DNA from: Clostridium_AT radicumherbarum
GTDB taxonomy: Bacteria > Bacillota > Clostridia > Clostridiales > Clostridiaceae
Assembly (NCBI RefSeq): GCF_045310525.1
Contig: NZ_JBJHZY010000002.1
Location: forward strand, 186,001-250,000
Reading direction: 5' to 3'
Length of the DNA: 64,000 bases
Positions 1 to 7,270 of the stretch are shown piece after piece. The notes under the pieces were generated by a model. The model searched no databases, was not told the DNA's origin, and saw only the letters and a program-made list of their open reading frames with translations. Each line of letters begins with the position of its first letter. Position 1 is the first letter of the stretch. Made by a program: the position numbers and the translations under genes.

Positions 1-1122
1 AACTCCTCCAGCAAGCTTAGCTAGTCTTTCTTGCAGCTTTTCTTTATCAAAATCTGAAGTAGTTTCTTCTATTTGAGCCTTTATTTGTGCTACTCTAGCA
101 TGGATTTCATCCTTACCGCCTTTTCCATTAACTATTGTAGTGTTTTCCTTAGAAATTTTAACACTTTCAGCTCTACCAAGCATCTCTAAAGTAACTTCTT
201 TTAAATCTCTTCCTAATTCTTCAGAAATTACTTCACCGCCAGTTAATATAGCTATATCTTGAAGCATTTCCTTTCTTCTGTCGCCAAAACCAGGAGCTTT
301 AACTGCTACACAAGTAAAGGTACCTCTTAACTTATTAACAATTAATGTACCAAGAGCTTCTCCTTCTATGTCTTCTGCAATTATTAAAAGCTTCTTTCCT
401 TGTTGAACAATTTGCTCAAGTATTGGAAGAATTTCTTGTATGTTAGAGATCTTCTTATCAGTTAATAGAATATATGGATCATCTAATATAGCTTCCATTT
501 TCTCAGTATCTGTAACCATGTAGGAGCTTACGTAACCTCTGTCGAACTGCATACCTTCAACAACGTCTAATTCAGTTCCCATTGTCTTGGATTCTTCAAC
601 AGTAATAACGCCTTCGTTTCCTACCTTTTCCATAGCATCTGAAATTAACTGACCAATTTCTTCATCACCAGCAGAAATAGAAGCAACTCTAGCTATATCC
701 TCCTTGCCTTCAACTGGTCTTGAAATCTTCTTAATTTCTTCTACAGCCTTATCAACTGCCATTTTAATACCACTTCTAATAAGCATTGGATTTGCACCGG
801 CTGTAACATTTTTTAAGCCTTCTCTAATTATTGCTTGTGCAAGTAAGGTAGCTGTTGTAGTTCCGTCACCAGCAACATCATTAGTCTTTGTAGCAACTTC
901 TTTTACAAGCTGTGCTCCCATATTTTCAAATGGATCTTCAAGTTCAATTTCTCTAGCAATAGTAACACCATCATTAGTAATAAGTGGTGCTCCAAATTTC
1001 TTATCTAATACAACGTTTCTTCCCTTTGGTCCAAGTGTAATTTTAACTGTATTTGCAAGGGTATCTACGCCTTTTTGCATGGATCTTCTTGCTTCTTCAC
1101 CATAAATAATTTTCTTAGCCAT
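1..1122 (-). CDS. groEL: Chaperonin GroEL (Hsp60), C-terminal part cut by window edge
   Basis: Large subunit of the cytoplasmic GroEL-GroES folding chamber. The first 374 codons are present and the reading frame is open at base 1, so the last third of a protein normally near 540 residues lies outside. The translation starts MAKKIIYGEEARRSMQKG and carries the ATP-binding signature GDGTTTATLLA of the equatorial domain (near residue 86), followed by the intermediate and apical domains. The ATG at 1120-1122 is preceded by GGAGGGATAGG. It follows groES by 18 bp on the same strand, so both share the CIRCE-controlled promoter upstream of groES. Seen: motifs and operon order. Known: family role. No anomaly in the visible part. 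Confidence 0.98.
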   Translation of the reverse strand, partial: MAKKIIYGEEARRSMQKGVDTLANTVKITLGPKGRNVVLDKKFGAPLITNDGVTIAREIELEDPFENMGAQLVKEVATKTNDVAGDGTTTATLLAQAIIREGLKNVTAGANPMLIRSGIKMAVDKAVEEIKKISRPVEGKEDIARVASISAGDEEIGQLISDAMEKVGNEGVITVEESKTMGTELDVVEGMQFDRGYVSSYMVTDTEKMEAILDDPYILLTDKKISNIQEILPILEQIVQQGKKLLIIAEDIEGEALGTLIVNKLRGTFTCVAVKAPGFGDRRKEMLQDIAILTGGEVISEELGRDLKEVTLEMLGRAESVKISKENTTIVNGKGGKDEIHARVAQIKAQIEETTSDFDKEKLQERLAKLAGGV

Positions 1123-1140
1123 TCCTATCCCTCCAATTTA

Positions 1141-1425
1141 TTATTCAACTATAGCTAGTATGTCATCTTGTTTAACGATAGTGTATTCTTCACCATCAAC
1201 TTTAACTTCTGTACCGGAGTATTTGGAGCATAGAACTTTATCTCCTACTTTTACTTCCATTCTTATTTCCTTGCCATCAACCATTCCTCCAGGTCCAACA
1301 GCAACTACTAAGGCTTCTTGAGGTTTTTCCTTAGCTGCACCAGTAAGAACTATGCCGCTCTTTGTTTTTTCCTCAGCCTCTAATTTTTTAATAACAACTC
1401 TGTCACCAAGTGGTCTAACTTTCAT
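1141..1425 (-). CDS. groES: Co-chaperonin GroES (Hsp10)
   Basis: Ten-kilodalton lid of the GroEL chamber, 94 residues, the usual length. It begins MKVRPLGDRVVIKK and has the mobile loop region (EEKTKSGIVLTGAAKEKPQ) that contacts GroEL. The ATG follows AAGGAGGGG with a seven-base gap. First gene of the groES-groEL operon; heat-inducible control by HrcA is expected from the CIRCE element between the promoter and this gene. Confidence 0.98.
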   Translation of the reverse strand: MKVRPLGDRVVIKKLEAEEKTKSGIVLTGAAKEKPQEALVVAVGPGGMVDGKEIRMEVKVGDKVLCSKYSGTEVKVDGEEYTIVKQDDILAIVE

Positions 1426-1472
1426 TTAAACCCCTCCTTAATGTATTTTTATTTATTATTAACATCATGTTG

Positions 1473-1499
1473 TTAGCACTCGGTATCGTCGAGTGCTAA
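1473..1499 (-). promoter_or_regulatory. CIRCE operator (HrcA binding site)
   Basis: A perfect inverted repeat TTAGCACTC, nine bases, GAGTGCTAA, matching the CIRCE consensus exactly. It lies about 50 bp upstream of the groES start and just downstream of the -10 box, where bound HrcA represses the operon at normal temperature. Confidence 0.97.
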
Positions 1500-1508
1500 T
1501 ATAATTAT

Positions 1509-1537
1509 AATATAGTTAATAGTAATTATAAAATCAA
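1509..1537 (-). promoter_or_regulatory. Probable sigma-A promoter of groES-groEL
   Basis: On the minus strand TTGATT (1537-1532) is followed after 17 bp by TATATT (1514-1509). The start of transcription would fall at or just before the CIRCE repeat, the standard arrangement. Inferred from spacing and position only. Confidence 0.6.
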
Positions 1538-1831
1538 GTCCCACCAGAACTTATCTATAACCAATTAGAAAGAAAAAGAGTGGATTATCTAGTTTTAGAT
1601 TATTTTTTTACATTATTTCTTCAAATTTCATTATTAATCTTATATATAAATAATTTTACATAGTAATATTATCCAAGCAATTACTATTATAATCAAATTA
1701 AAAAGAAATATTCTTATAATTTTTGAATTTATTTTAAATATAATCTTACTGCTTAGTTAAGCCGTTGACTAAAATATTTAAATTCTATAAAATAAAATGT
1801 ATATTAATAATGCACGGTATAAGGATTTCGG
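1538..1831. other. AT-rich intergenic stretch, nothing recognised
   Basis: Divergent spacer between the groES promoter and the structured leader at 1832. It is very AT-rich, with several TATAAT-like words on both strands but no convincing open frame, repeat or terminator. The promoter of the 1973 gene should lie in its right half; I could not single out one -35/-10 pair. Confidence 0.4.
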
Positions 1832-1972
1832 GAGGCACAATAATTAATAATTGTTGTGTGCTAGTATGGAATACGAGGAGGTTAAAGCCCTAAATGGGCT
1901 TTAACGAGTAGTTTACGAGCGGGAGTGAGTAGTTTCAAACTACTCAGTGTTCCGACTTAAGGGAGGAAACAA
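1832..1972 (+). promoter_or_regulatory. Structured 5' leader, family copy 1
   Basis: Leader running directly into the ATG at 1973. A GAGGAGG word (1875-1881) is followed by a perfect 10-bp hairpin (1881-1890 with 1896-1905, loop TAAAT), the block ACGAGCGGGAGTGAG (1915-1929), a 7-bp hairpin (1927-1933 with 1939-1945), the block GTGTTCCGACT (1947-1957), and then the real Shine-Dalgarno GGGAGG (1961-1966). The same order recurs at 20549-20651 and on the minus strand at 59036-59201. Copy 1 has an extra hairpin in front (CACAATAATT with AATTGTTGTG, about 1835-1859). I do not recognise it as a named riboswitch; regulation of translation is inferred from its position. Confidence 0.6.
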
Positions 1973-2635
1973 ATGAGTAAGAGTTTTAGTAAATTTATTA
2001 CAATTATTTTATCCATCTGCTTAACTTTATTTCTAATTTCTATTGCGGTTAAAGCAACCTTGGCCTTTAGGCAGCTTTATTTTTATGATATTGACCATTT
2101 AAACATTGCCAAGGACTATGGAATGTCTAAAGATGAAATCATGAAAAACTACAACATACTTATAGACTACACACAAAACAAGAACATTGCTAAGCTTCAT
2201 ATGCCATCTTTTCCAATGTCAGTACAAGGTGAAATTCATTTTACAGAAGTAAAAGCTCTATTTATGAAATTTAACTATCTTATGTACATAACTGGTGTCA
2301 TCAGCATAATAGGGATAATTTTAATGATTAAGGAGAAAAGTTATAAATATCTGAAATATAGCTCTGCTTTACTTTTAGGACTTCCTATTATTTTAGCAAT
2401 ACCTTTTGCCATTAATTTTGATAAAAGCTTTACCATATTTCACGAAATATTTTTCAAAAATAACTATTGGGAATTTGACCCCGTTAAGGATCCAATAATC
2501 AATGTGCTTCCTCAAGAATTTTTCTTTCATTGTGCAGTTATGATTTTGTTACTACTAGCAATTTTTAGTTTAATAAGCTATGTAATTTATAAAAAAAACA
2601 ATAAGTCTAAAAAGAGGGATTTATTTTATAGCTAA
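1973..2635 (+). CDS. TIGR01906-type integral membrane protein
   Basis: A 220-residue membrane protein with four hydrophobic spans (about residues 8-28, 103-119, 127-147 and 188-207). Between the first two spans lies an outer segment with the pattern YFYDIDHLNI and MSKDEIMKNYN, which I associate with the TIGR01906 family of Firmicutes membrane proteins. No enzymatic motif is visible and the function is unknown. The start is fixed by GGGAGGAAACAAATG at the end of the structured leader. It is followed by a strong hairpin at 2644-2708 and is therefore monocistronic. Confidence 0.75.
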   Translation: MSKSFSKFITIILSICLTLFLISIAVKATLAFRQLYFYDIDHLNIAKDYGMSKDEIMKNYNILIDYTQNKNIAKLHMPSFPMSVQGEIHFTEVKALFMKFNYLMYITGVISIIGIILMIKEKSYKYLKYSSALLLGLPIILAIPFAINFDKSFTIFHEIFFKNNYWEFDPVKDPIINVLPQEFFFHCAVMILLLLAIFSLISYVIYKKNNKSKKRDLFYS

Positions 2636-2643
2636 ATAAAGGT

Positions 2644-2708
2644 AAAAAGATAGCTTTAAAATATAAAATACACCATTAGAGTATATTTTATATTTTGAAG
2701 CTATCTTT
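2644..2708. terminator. Bidirectional terminator hairpin
   Basis: AAAGATAGCTT is paired with AAGCTATCTTT around an inner AT stem, giving nearly 27 paired positions with T-rich flanks on both strands. It lies between convergent genes and overlaps the last codon of the DUF5317 gene. Confidence 0.8.
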
Positions 2709-3258
2709 AATTTTCTATAATATTATTAGAAATCCTCTTGTTTTTCATTTCAGTTATAATAAATAGTGCCATTCCAAGTATTTCTGTTATGTCACCAATG
2801 CTGGCAATACCTGGCTTAGGAAACCTAATAGGAATAATATCCGCTAAAAAATAAAGTTTGGTGTTTTTATCAGTTAATTTATACAACCCCTGCAGAGCTA
2901 CATCACCATGATAACCAAAAGCCTTTACTATTTCTTGTCTTACTGGCATTACTCCACCATTAGCAAAAATAACAACTGCATTAAGCATTGCACCAATTCC
3001 TAATAACAAAAGCCATTTGTTTCTTCTATTTGCATAAGTAAATATTAGTAAAAGTGCGTACATAATAACATCACTTAAATAGGTTAATATTCCTATGTGC
3101 AAATATCCCTTTTTTATTAATGTAAGCTGAATAAATTCCATAAAAAACGATATAAATACAAAGCTTATAAACTTAACCTTTGCGGCATCTATATTCTTAA
3201 GTCTACCATTTAAAGCATATCCAACAATTATGGCTATTATAAATGCTAAAAGAAACAT
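2707..3258 (-). CDS. DUF5317-type membrane protein
   Basis: A 183-residue protein with about five hydrophobic segments and the motif ANGGVMPV (near residue 98) after a membrane span, followed by a loop and a C-terminal span. It resembles the DUF5317 family, whose function is unknown. It starts one base after the stop of the HD-GYP gene, so the two are translationally coupled. Its coupling to an HD-GYP enzyme suggests a membrane partner or a gene regulated with it, which is inference. The ATG overlaps the end of the upstream gene; the GGCGGTG just upstream serves as ribosome binding site. Confidence 0.7.
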   Translation of the reverse strand: MFLLAFIIAIIVGYALNGRLKNIDAAKVKFISFVFISFFMEFIQLTLIKKGYLHIGILTYLSDVIMYALLLIFTYANRRNKWLLLLGIGAMLNAVVIFANGGVMPVRQEIVKAFGYHGDVALQGLYKLTDKNTKLYFLADIIPIRFPKPGIASIGDITEILGMALFIITEMKNKRISNNIIEN

Positions 3259-3259
3259 T

Positions 3260-4540
3260 CTACACCGCCTTCTGATTTTTATGCTTCTCTAATATTTTTG
3301 TATAGGCATCTACAACCTTTGGATGAAACTGGCTTCCTCTAAACTTATTTATTTCAGCCATAATTTCTTCCTCACTTAATGCTTTCCTATAGGGCCTATC
3401 AGTTGACATGGCATCAATGGAATCTGCCAATTGAACTATAAAAACGTCTAAATTAAGGTCATTGCCACTTTTCCCATCTGGATAACCCTTTCCGTCATAT
3501 CTTTCATGATGATTACGAACTATTGGTAATATATCTTGTAAATTTTTAATATCCTTAAGAATGTTGTAACCTATTCCTGGATGACTCTTAATTATTTCAT
3601 ATTCTTCGTTTGTCAGTTTTCCCGGTTTATTTAAAATTTTATCATCTATTCCTATCTTACCAACGTCATGTAAAAGTGACGCAATACGTATTCTTTCAAT
3701 TTTCGTATCGCTGTATTTTAATTCTTTAGCAATTCTGCTGGAAATTTCGCAAACCCTTTTAGAATGACCTTCTGTATATTTATCTCTAGCTTCCATGGCA
3801 TGCATTAAAGTGTCTACAGTTTGTATGTATTGATTTTTTGATTCTAAATATAGAGAGAAGGTGTATCTTACTAGAACTATTGGGAAGATTACTAATAGTA
3901 CACCTATGTAATTGTATTTGTTAAACATATATGCTAGAACAATTCCAAAAGGTGTCATTATAACACTATTAAGAAGACTTAACCTAATAATGTTTATAAA
4001 AAAGAATAAACCTTTTTTATTATTTAATATGGAAAATAATATTGAAATTAAAAGAGTATTTAATACGAGATAAATAATGCTATATATAATTACTAAAGGA
4101 ATCTTGCTCCATATACTACTAAGATCAAAATTTCCACCTAAACTTATATAAACTAATCCTCCATACATCATGGGTATAATTTGAGCACAGTAGTTAAATA
4201 AAACCTTATAAAAAGGTTCCTTGAATATATTATGATATTTACCATCTACTTTTTTAAAAGTTAACGAAAAGCCTATAACTATTATAATATTTCCGACTAA
4301 TGGTCCAAATAATATAAAAGAAGCTACCAATACTGCAAGACTAGTACTTAATGCCATGTCTTTATACACAATCCTAAAGTTTTCTGATACAGCTAATACA
4401 ATTGAAAAAAAAATTACCTTCATATAATTTTGTTGAACAATATGGAAAGCATTACTTTGATACATAAATATTATAGTAGCTATAGTAAAAATATATAATG
4501 AAGCTAAAAATACTTTAAGTTTTAATGGTATATCTTTCAT
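3260..4540 (-). CDS. Membrane-anchored HD-GYP domain phosphodiesterase
   Basis: A 426-residue protein: about 230 residues of membrane spans, then an HD-GYP domain. The metal-binding HD pair is in LLHDVGKIGI (His291-Asp292) and the signature HHERYDGKGYPDG (residues 344-356) is intact, so cyclic-di-GMP hydrolysis is likely. The N-terminal half looks like an integral membrane sensor rather than a simple anchor. Start ATG follows AGGGGGATATT. An ACCGGT palindrome (4565-4571) sits just upstream of the ribosome binding site. First of a coupled pair with DUF5317, and downstream of the 25-codon peptide gene on the same strand. Confidence 0.9.
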   Translation of the reverse strand: MKDIPLKLKVFLASLYIFTIATIIFMYQSNAFHIVQQNYMKVIFFSIVLAVSENFRIVYKDMALSTSLAVLVASFILFGPLVGNIIIVIGFSLTFKKVDGKYHNIFKEPFYKVLFNYCAQIIPMMYGGLVYISLGGNFDLSSIWSKIPLVIIYSIIYLVLNTLLISILFSILNNKKGLFFFINIIRLSLLNSVIMTPFGIVLAYMFNKYNYIGVLLVIFPIVLVRYTFSLYLESKNQYIQTVDTLMHAMEARDKYTEGHSKRVCEISSRIAKELKYSDTKIERIRIASLLHDVGKIGIDDKILNKPGKLTNEEYEIIKSHPGIGYNILKDIKNLQDILPIVRNHHERYDGKGYPDGKSGNDLNLDVFIVQLADSIDAMSTDRPYRKALSEEEIMAEINKFRGSQFHPKVVDAYTKILEKHKNQKAV

Positions 4541-4559
4541 AATATCCCCCTATATATAT

Positions 4560-4758
4560 ATAAAGACCGGTCATATCAGTGATTTAGTACCAACTCCAAA
4601 CTGATCCACCTGCAGCTAAAAGTGCAAGTATAGCCAAGAATAATGGCATAAGCTTTTTCATTTCACATTCCCCCTATTGTAAAATTAACAGCATTCCGCT
4701 AAGAACTGTCATATTTCACTCCGCTAAGGGTAAAGAAAAAAAATTAACCGGTCTTTAT
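4560..4758. repeat. 12-bp inverted repeat flanking a micro-ORF, plus a 9-bp direct repeat
   Basis: ATAAAGACCGGT at 4560-4571 recurs inverted as ACCGGTCTTTAT at 4747-4758. Each arm contains the palindrome ACCGGT. One arm lies just upstream of the HD-GYP ribosome binding site, the other upstream of the micro-ORF, so they may be two operator sites for one regulator. Between them TCCGCTAAG occurs twice in direct orientation (4695-4703 and 4720-4728, start-to-start 25 bp) in the leader of the micro-ORF. Confidence 0.6.
4584..4661 (-). CDS. 25-residue hydrophobic micro-peptide
   Basis: Not recognised. The frame encodes 25 residues: MKKLMPLF, a hydrophobic core rich in Leu and Ala, then GGSVWSWY at the C-terminus. 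A good ribosome binding site (AGGGGGAATGTGAA before ATG) supports translation. The shape is that of a small signal-like or membrane peptide with an aromatic tail. It recalls the leader part of AgrD-type autoinducer precursors but has no cysteine and no acidic recognition tail, so it is not an AgrD. It lies 44 bp upstream of the HD-GYP start on the same strand and between two ACCGGT-containing repeats. A signalling or membrane-modulating role is only inferred. Confidence 0.55.
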   Translation of the reverse strand: MKKLMPLFLAILALLAAGGSVWSWY

Positions 4759-4766
4759 TGGCTGTG

Positions 4767-5384
4767 TTAAATAGTGCCTCGTAAAATCATTCTGTTAACT
4801 GCGTCTAAGGCTGCTCTGGCAATTGCCTCGTTGGTATCTTGTTTAACTATTGCAGAACCTATTAAGGTTTCCTCAGTTTCATTTAAAACCATATTAATAA
4901 TAACTGTAACATAACTTATATCTCTACTTGAATGAATATAAACGTCTTCAACATTAAATAAATAAGCTTGTCCTAAAATAGCTTCAATAGAACGCACTGT
5001 TGCAGCGGCAACTATTTTTTTTCTATTAGCTGCAGTTTTTATACCACTAGTCTTTTCTGAAAACTCTTCTCCGTCATGAATAAGGTATACAGCACATTCT
5101 AAGGCATTTCCATCTATTTTAAAGTCTATACCACTATACTTTATCCTTCTTATATGTGGAGCCTCGTCAGTATGTATTTGTGCAATACTTATTATCTTTC
5201 TATCAATTCTATAATCAAAGGCAGCTAGAAGTGAGGATTCTATATCTCTAACTATCTGCTTTGGAGCTCTTAAAGTATTTCCTAATATATGAACTTCTTG
5301 CAAGTTTTCTTCATCAATTACAAGCTTTGTGTTTAAGACTCCATCAATCTTACTAATAAGACTTTCTATTTCAGTAAAATCCAT
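4767..5384 (-). CDS. Conserved protein of unknown function, 205 residues
   Basis: Not firmly recognised. Soluble and without cysteines or membrane spans. It has two similar halves: each has a beta-rich stretch followed by a helix with alanines (AANRKKIVAAATVRSIEAIL near residue 120, and DTNEAIARAALDAVNRMI near the end). This resembles the duplicated alpha-beta fold of the regulatory domain of 2-isopropylmalate synthase, but I hold that loosely. The start at 5384 (MDFTEIES) is chosen because GGGGGTC lies eight bases upstream; the longer frame from 5402 has no ribosome binding site. Confidence 0.65.
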   Translation of the reverse strand: MDFTEIESLISKIDGVLNTKLVIDEENLQEVHILGNTLRAPKQIVRDIESSLLAAFDYRIDRKIISIAQIHTDEAPHIRRIKYSGIDFKIDGNALECAVYLIHDGEEFSEKTSGIKTAANRKKIVAAATVRSIEAILGQAYLFNVEDVYIHSSRDISYVTVIINMVLNETEETLIGSAIVKQDTNEAIARAALDAVNRMILRGTI

Positions 5385-5478
5385 CTTGCGACCCCCATAC
5401 ATTTTACAATTTTATCTAAATTGTAGCACATTTAGTAATCAAAAACAATAATGCCTTATATTAAAACAATAATCTTTT

Positions 5479-6198
5479 TTAAGTAACCTTTTTTGTTAAT
5501 CTTCTTATTATCTGTTCGCCTTTAAAGACACCAAATATAAATAATATTGTCATAACAATTGAAATAACAATGAGCATAATTTTATTCCCTACATAAATTT
5601 TGGCTCCAAAATATGCAGATATAAATATACCTGGTATTCTTCCTAAAGTAGAATATAGCAGAAAGTCCCGAAAGCTAATCTCAGAAATACCACATATGTA
5701 GCCAAGTACATCCTTTGGTATTCCAGGTATTAGATACAATAAAAAAACGACATAATTCATGCTTCCTAGCTTTAATACTTTGCTAAAAAAGGTCAATTGC
5801 TTTTCTGAAATTATTTTTTTTATTAAAGGTCTGCCGTATAATCTAGCTATACCATAAACAAGCCCGCTTCCTAAGGTTATACCTACTAATGATAATAGCC
5901 CTCCAAGAAAGGTTCCGTATATGTATCCTCCGGCAATTTGAATTACTTCTCCAGGTATAAAGAAAGCAATAACCTGCAGCATTTGAAGTCCTAAAAAGGC
6001 AAAAATGCTATACCTGCCATAAGATAAAATAATTTCCTTAATTTTCTTCGGACTCTTAAGGACATCAAAAAATCTTGAGTAATATTCGTAGCCAATATAT
6101 ATTACAAATATGGCAACTATTGATAAAATTATATAGGCTCTTTTTTGGTATAAGAAATTGAAACCATTTTTGATTGCTTTCTTTATTTTATTTAACAT
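5479..6198 (-). CDS. TVP38/TMEM64-family membrane protein (DedA-like)
   Basis: A 239-residue integral membrane protein with the VTT/SNARE-associated domain: the re-entrant motif FIPGEVIQIAGGYIYG, then GITLGSGLVYGIARLYGRP, and the late motif YLIPGIPKDVLGYICG. Family members are linked to lipid scrambling or flipping at the membrane, but the substrate here is unknown. Six or so hydrophobic spans. Start ATG follows AAAGGTGAATT. It lies 41 bp downstream of the DNA glycosylase gene and is probably cotranscribed with it. Confidence 0.88.
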   Translation of the reverse strand: MLNKIKKAIKNGFNFLYQKRAYIILSIVAIFVIYIGYEYYSRFFDVLKSPKKIKEIILSYGRYSIFAFLGLQMLQVIAFFIPGEVIQIAGGYIYGTFLGGLLSLVGITLGSGLVYGIARLYGRPLIKKIISEKQLTFFSKVLKLGSMNYVVFLLYLIPGIPKDVLGYICGISEISFRDFLLYSTLGRIPGIFISAYFGAKIYVGNKIMLIVISIVMTILFIFGVFKGEQIIRRLTKKVT

Positions 6199-6239
6199 AA
6201 TTCACCTTTTGTAATAAAGTACATTACACTACAATATAC

Positions 6240-7136
6240 TTAAATTTTAATATTATTTTCTCTTGCATAATAAAATAAATATTGCTGAGAAAAACCTGAA
6301 AGCTCCCCAAATTTATTTCTTGCAAATTCTCTAATTTTTTTTAGTGAAACATCTGGTGCCAAATAAAAATGCTGCATTGCTCTTTTAACCCATATATCTA
6401 CAGGAAATGCAGAGTATTTGCCCATTGAAAAAAGCATAATACAATCTGCAACCTTAGGACCAACACCACTAAATTCTTGCAATGCCTCATGACAGCCATC
6501 ATCATTTTGTGCCTTAATCCAGTCTAAATCATATTCAAAATTACTTTCATTATTTACCGCATTAATTTTCTCCACTGTATCAGCAATGTATTTAGCTCTA
6601 AAACCAGTGCTGCAAGCGGCAAGATCAGCTGCAGTTGCTTTAGAAAGTTGCTTTAAGGTAGGAAAAGTATAATAGGTTTGATCCTTATATACTATAGCAT
6701 TTCCAAATCTTCTGCTTATATTATCAATGGCTTTTTTAATCATAGGAATTCTATTATTTGAGGAAATTATAAAGGAAATGACAAGTTCAAAAGGCTCCTG
6801 CTGCAGCAGTCTAATTCCATGCCCAAATTCTACCGAAACCTTTAGGAGGCTATCTTTACTTAATATCTCCTTTATATTAGAATAATCTCTTTCTAAATCG
6901 AAATAATCCTTCCAGATTTCATAAAATTCCTTTTCATTAGTATTATAAATCAAAACATCTTTATCCTTTTTCTCAACCTCTATTACTCTGCCATAGGCTA
7001 TTCCTATATAGTTCCCATTTTCTTGCCTATTCCACCTAAAACACTGTCCACAATCAAATATATGTGCAAGCTCAAAGTTTTTTATATCTTTAAGAATAAC
7101 TCCATTATCAAAGTTCTCTAATCTTGAATAATCCAT
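6240..7136 (-). CDS. ogg: 8-oxoguanine DNA glycosylase (Ogg1 type)
   Basis: Base-excision repair enzyme that removes 8-oxoguanine and nicks by beta-elimination. The helix-hairpin-helix is EFSGVGPKVADC, with the catalytic lysine at Lys228, and the conserved aspartate is Asp247 in FPVDIWVKR. The N-terminal OGG domain has FDCGQCFRW. Length 298 residues, typical for the bacterial Ogg1-like group. The start at 7136 (MDYSRL) is chosen because AGGTGG lies directly upstream; the longer frame to 7169 lacks this support. Probably an operon with the TVP38-type gene. Confidence 0.92.
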   Translation of the reverse strand: MDYSRLENFDNGVILKDIKNFELAHIFDCGQCFRWNRQENGNYIGIAYGRVIEVEKKDKDVLIYNTNEKEFYEIWKDYFDLERDYSNIKEILSKDSLLKVSVEFGHGIRLLQQEPFELVISFIISSNNRIPMIKKAIDNISRRFGNAIVYKDQTYYTFPTLKQLSKATAADLAACSTGFRAKYIADTVEKINAVNNESNFEYDLDWIKAQNDDGCHEALQEFSGVGPKVADCIMLFSMGKYSAFPVDIWVKRAMQHFYLAPDVSLKKIREFARNKFGELSGFSQQYLFYYARENNIKI

Positions 7137-7226
7137 ATTCCACCTCAATCTACAAATTTTGTCCTTCATACTACGAAATTTACTTTCAATAACTTAAGTA
7201 TATAATTAATAATGACTATTATCAAC

Positions 7227-7257
7227 AAAAAAAGGACAGCACATACTGTACTGTCCA
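7227..7257 (-). terminator. Terminator of nfnAB
   Basis: On the minus strand GGACAG pairs with CTGTCC and is followed by a run of seven T. It begins 14 bp after the stop codon of nfnB. Confidence 0.85.
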
Positions 7258-7270
7258 TTTACTTATTCTT

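Noticed and set aside
704..1105. 133-codon plus-strand frame inside groEL
   Set aside because: Antisense to a clear GroEL coding frame, no ribosome binding site.
4584..4661. AgrD-type autoinducer precursor
   Set aside because: No cysteine and no acidic C-terminal recognition segment; no AgrB-like protein nearby.
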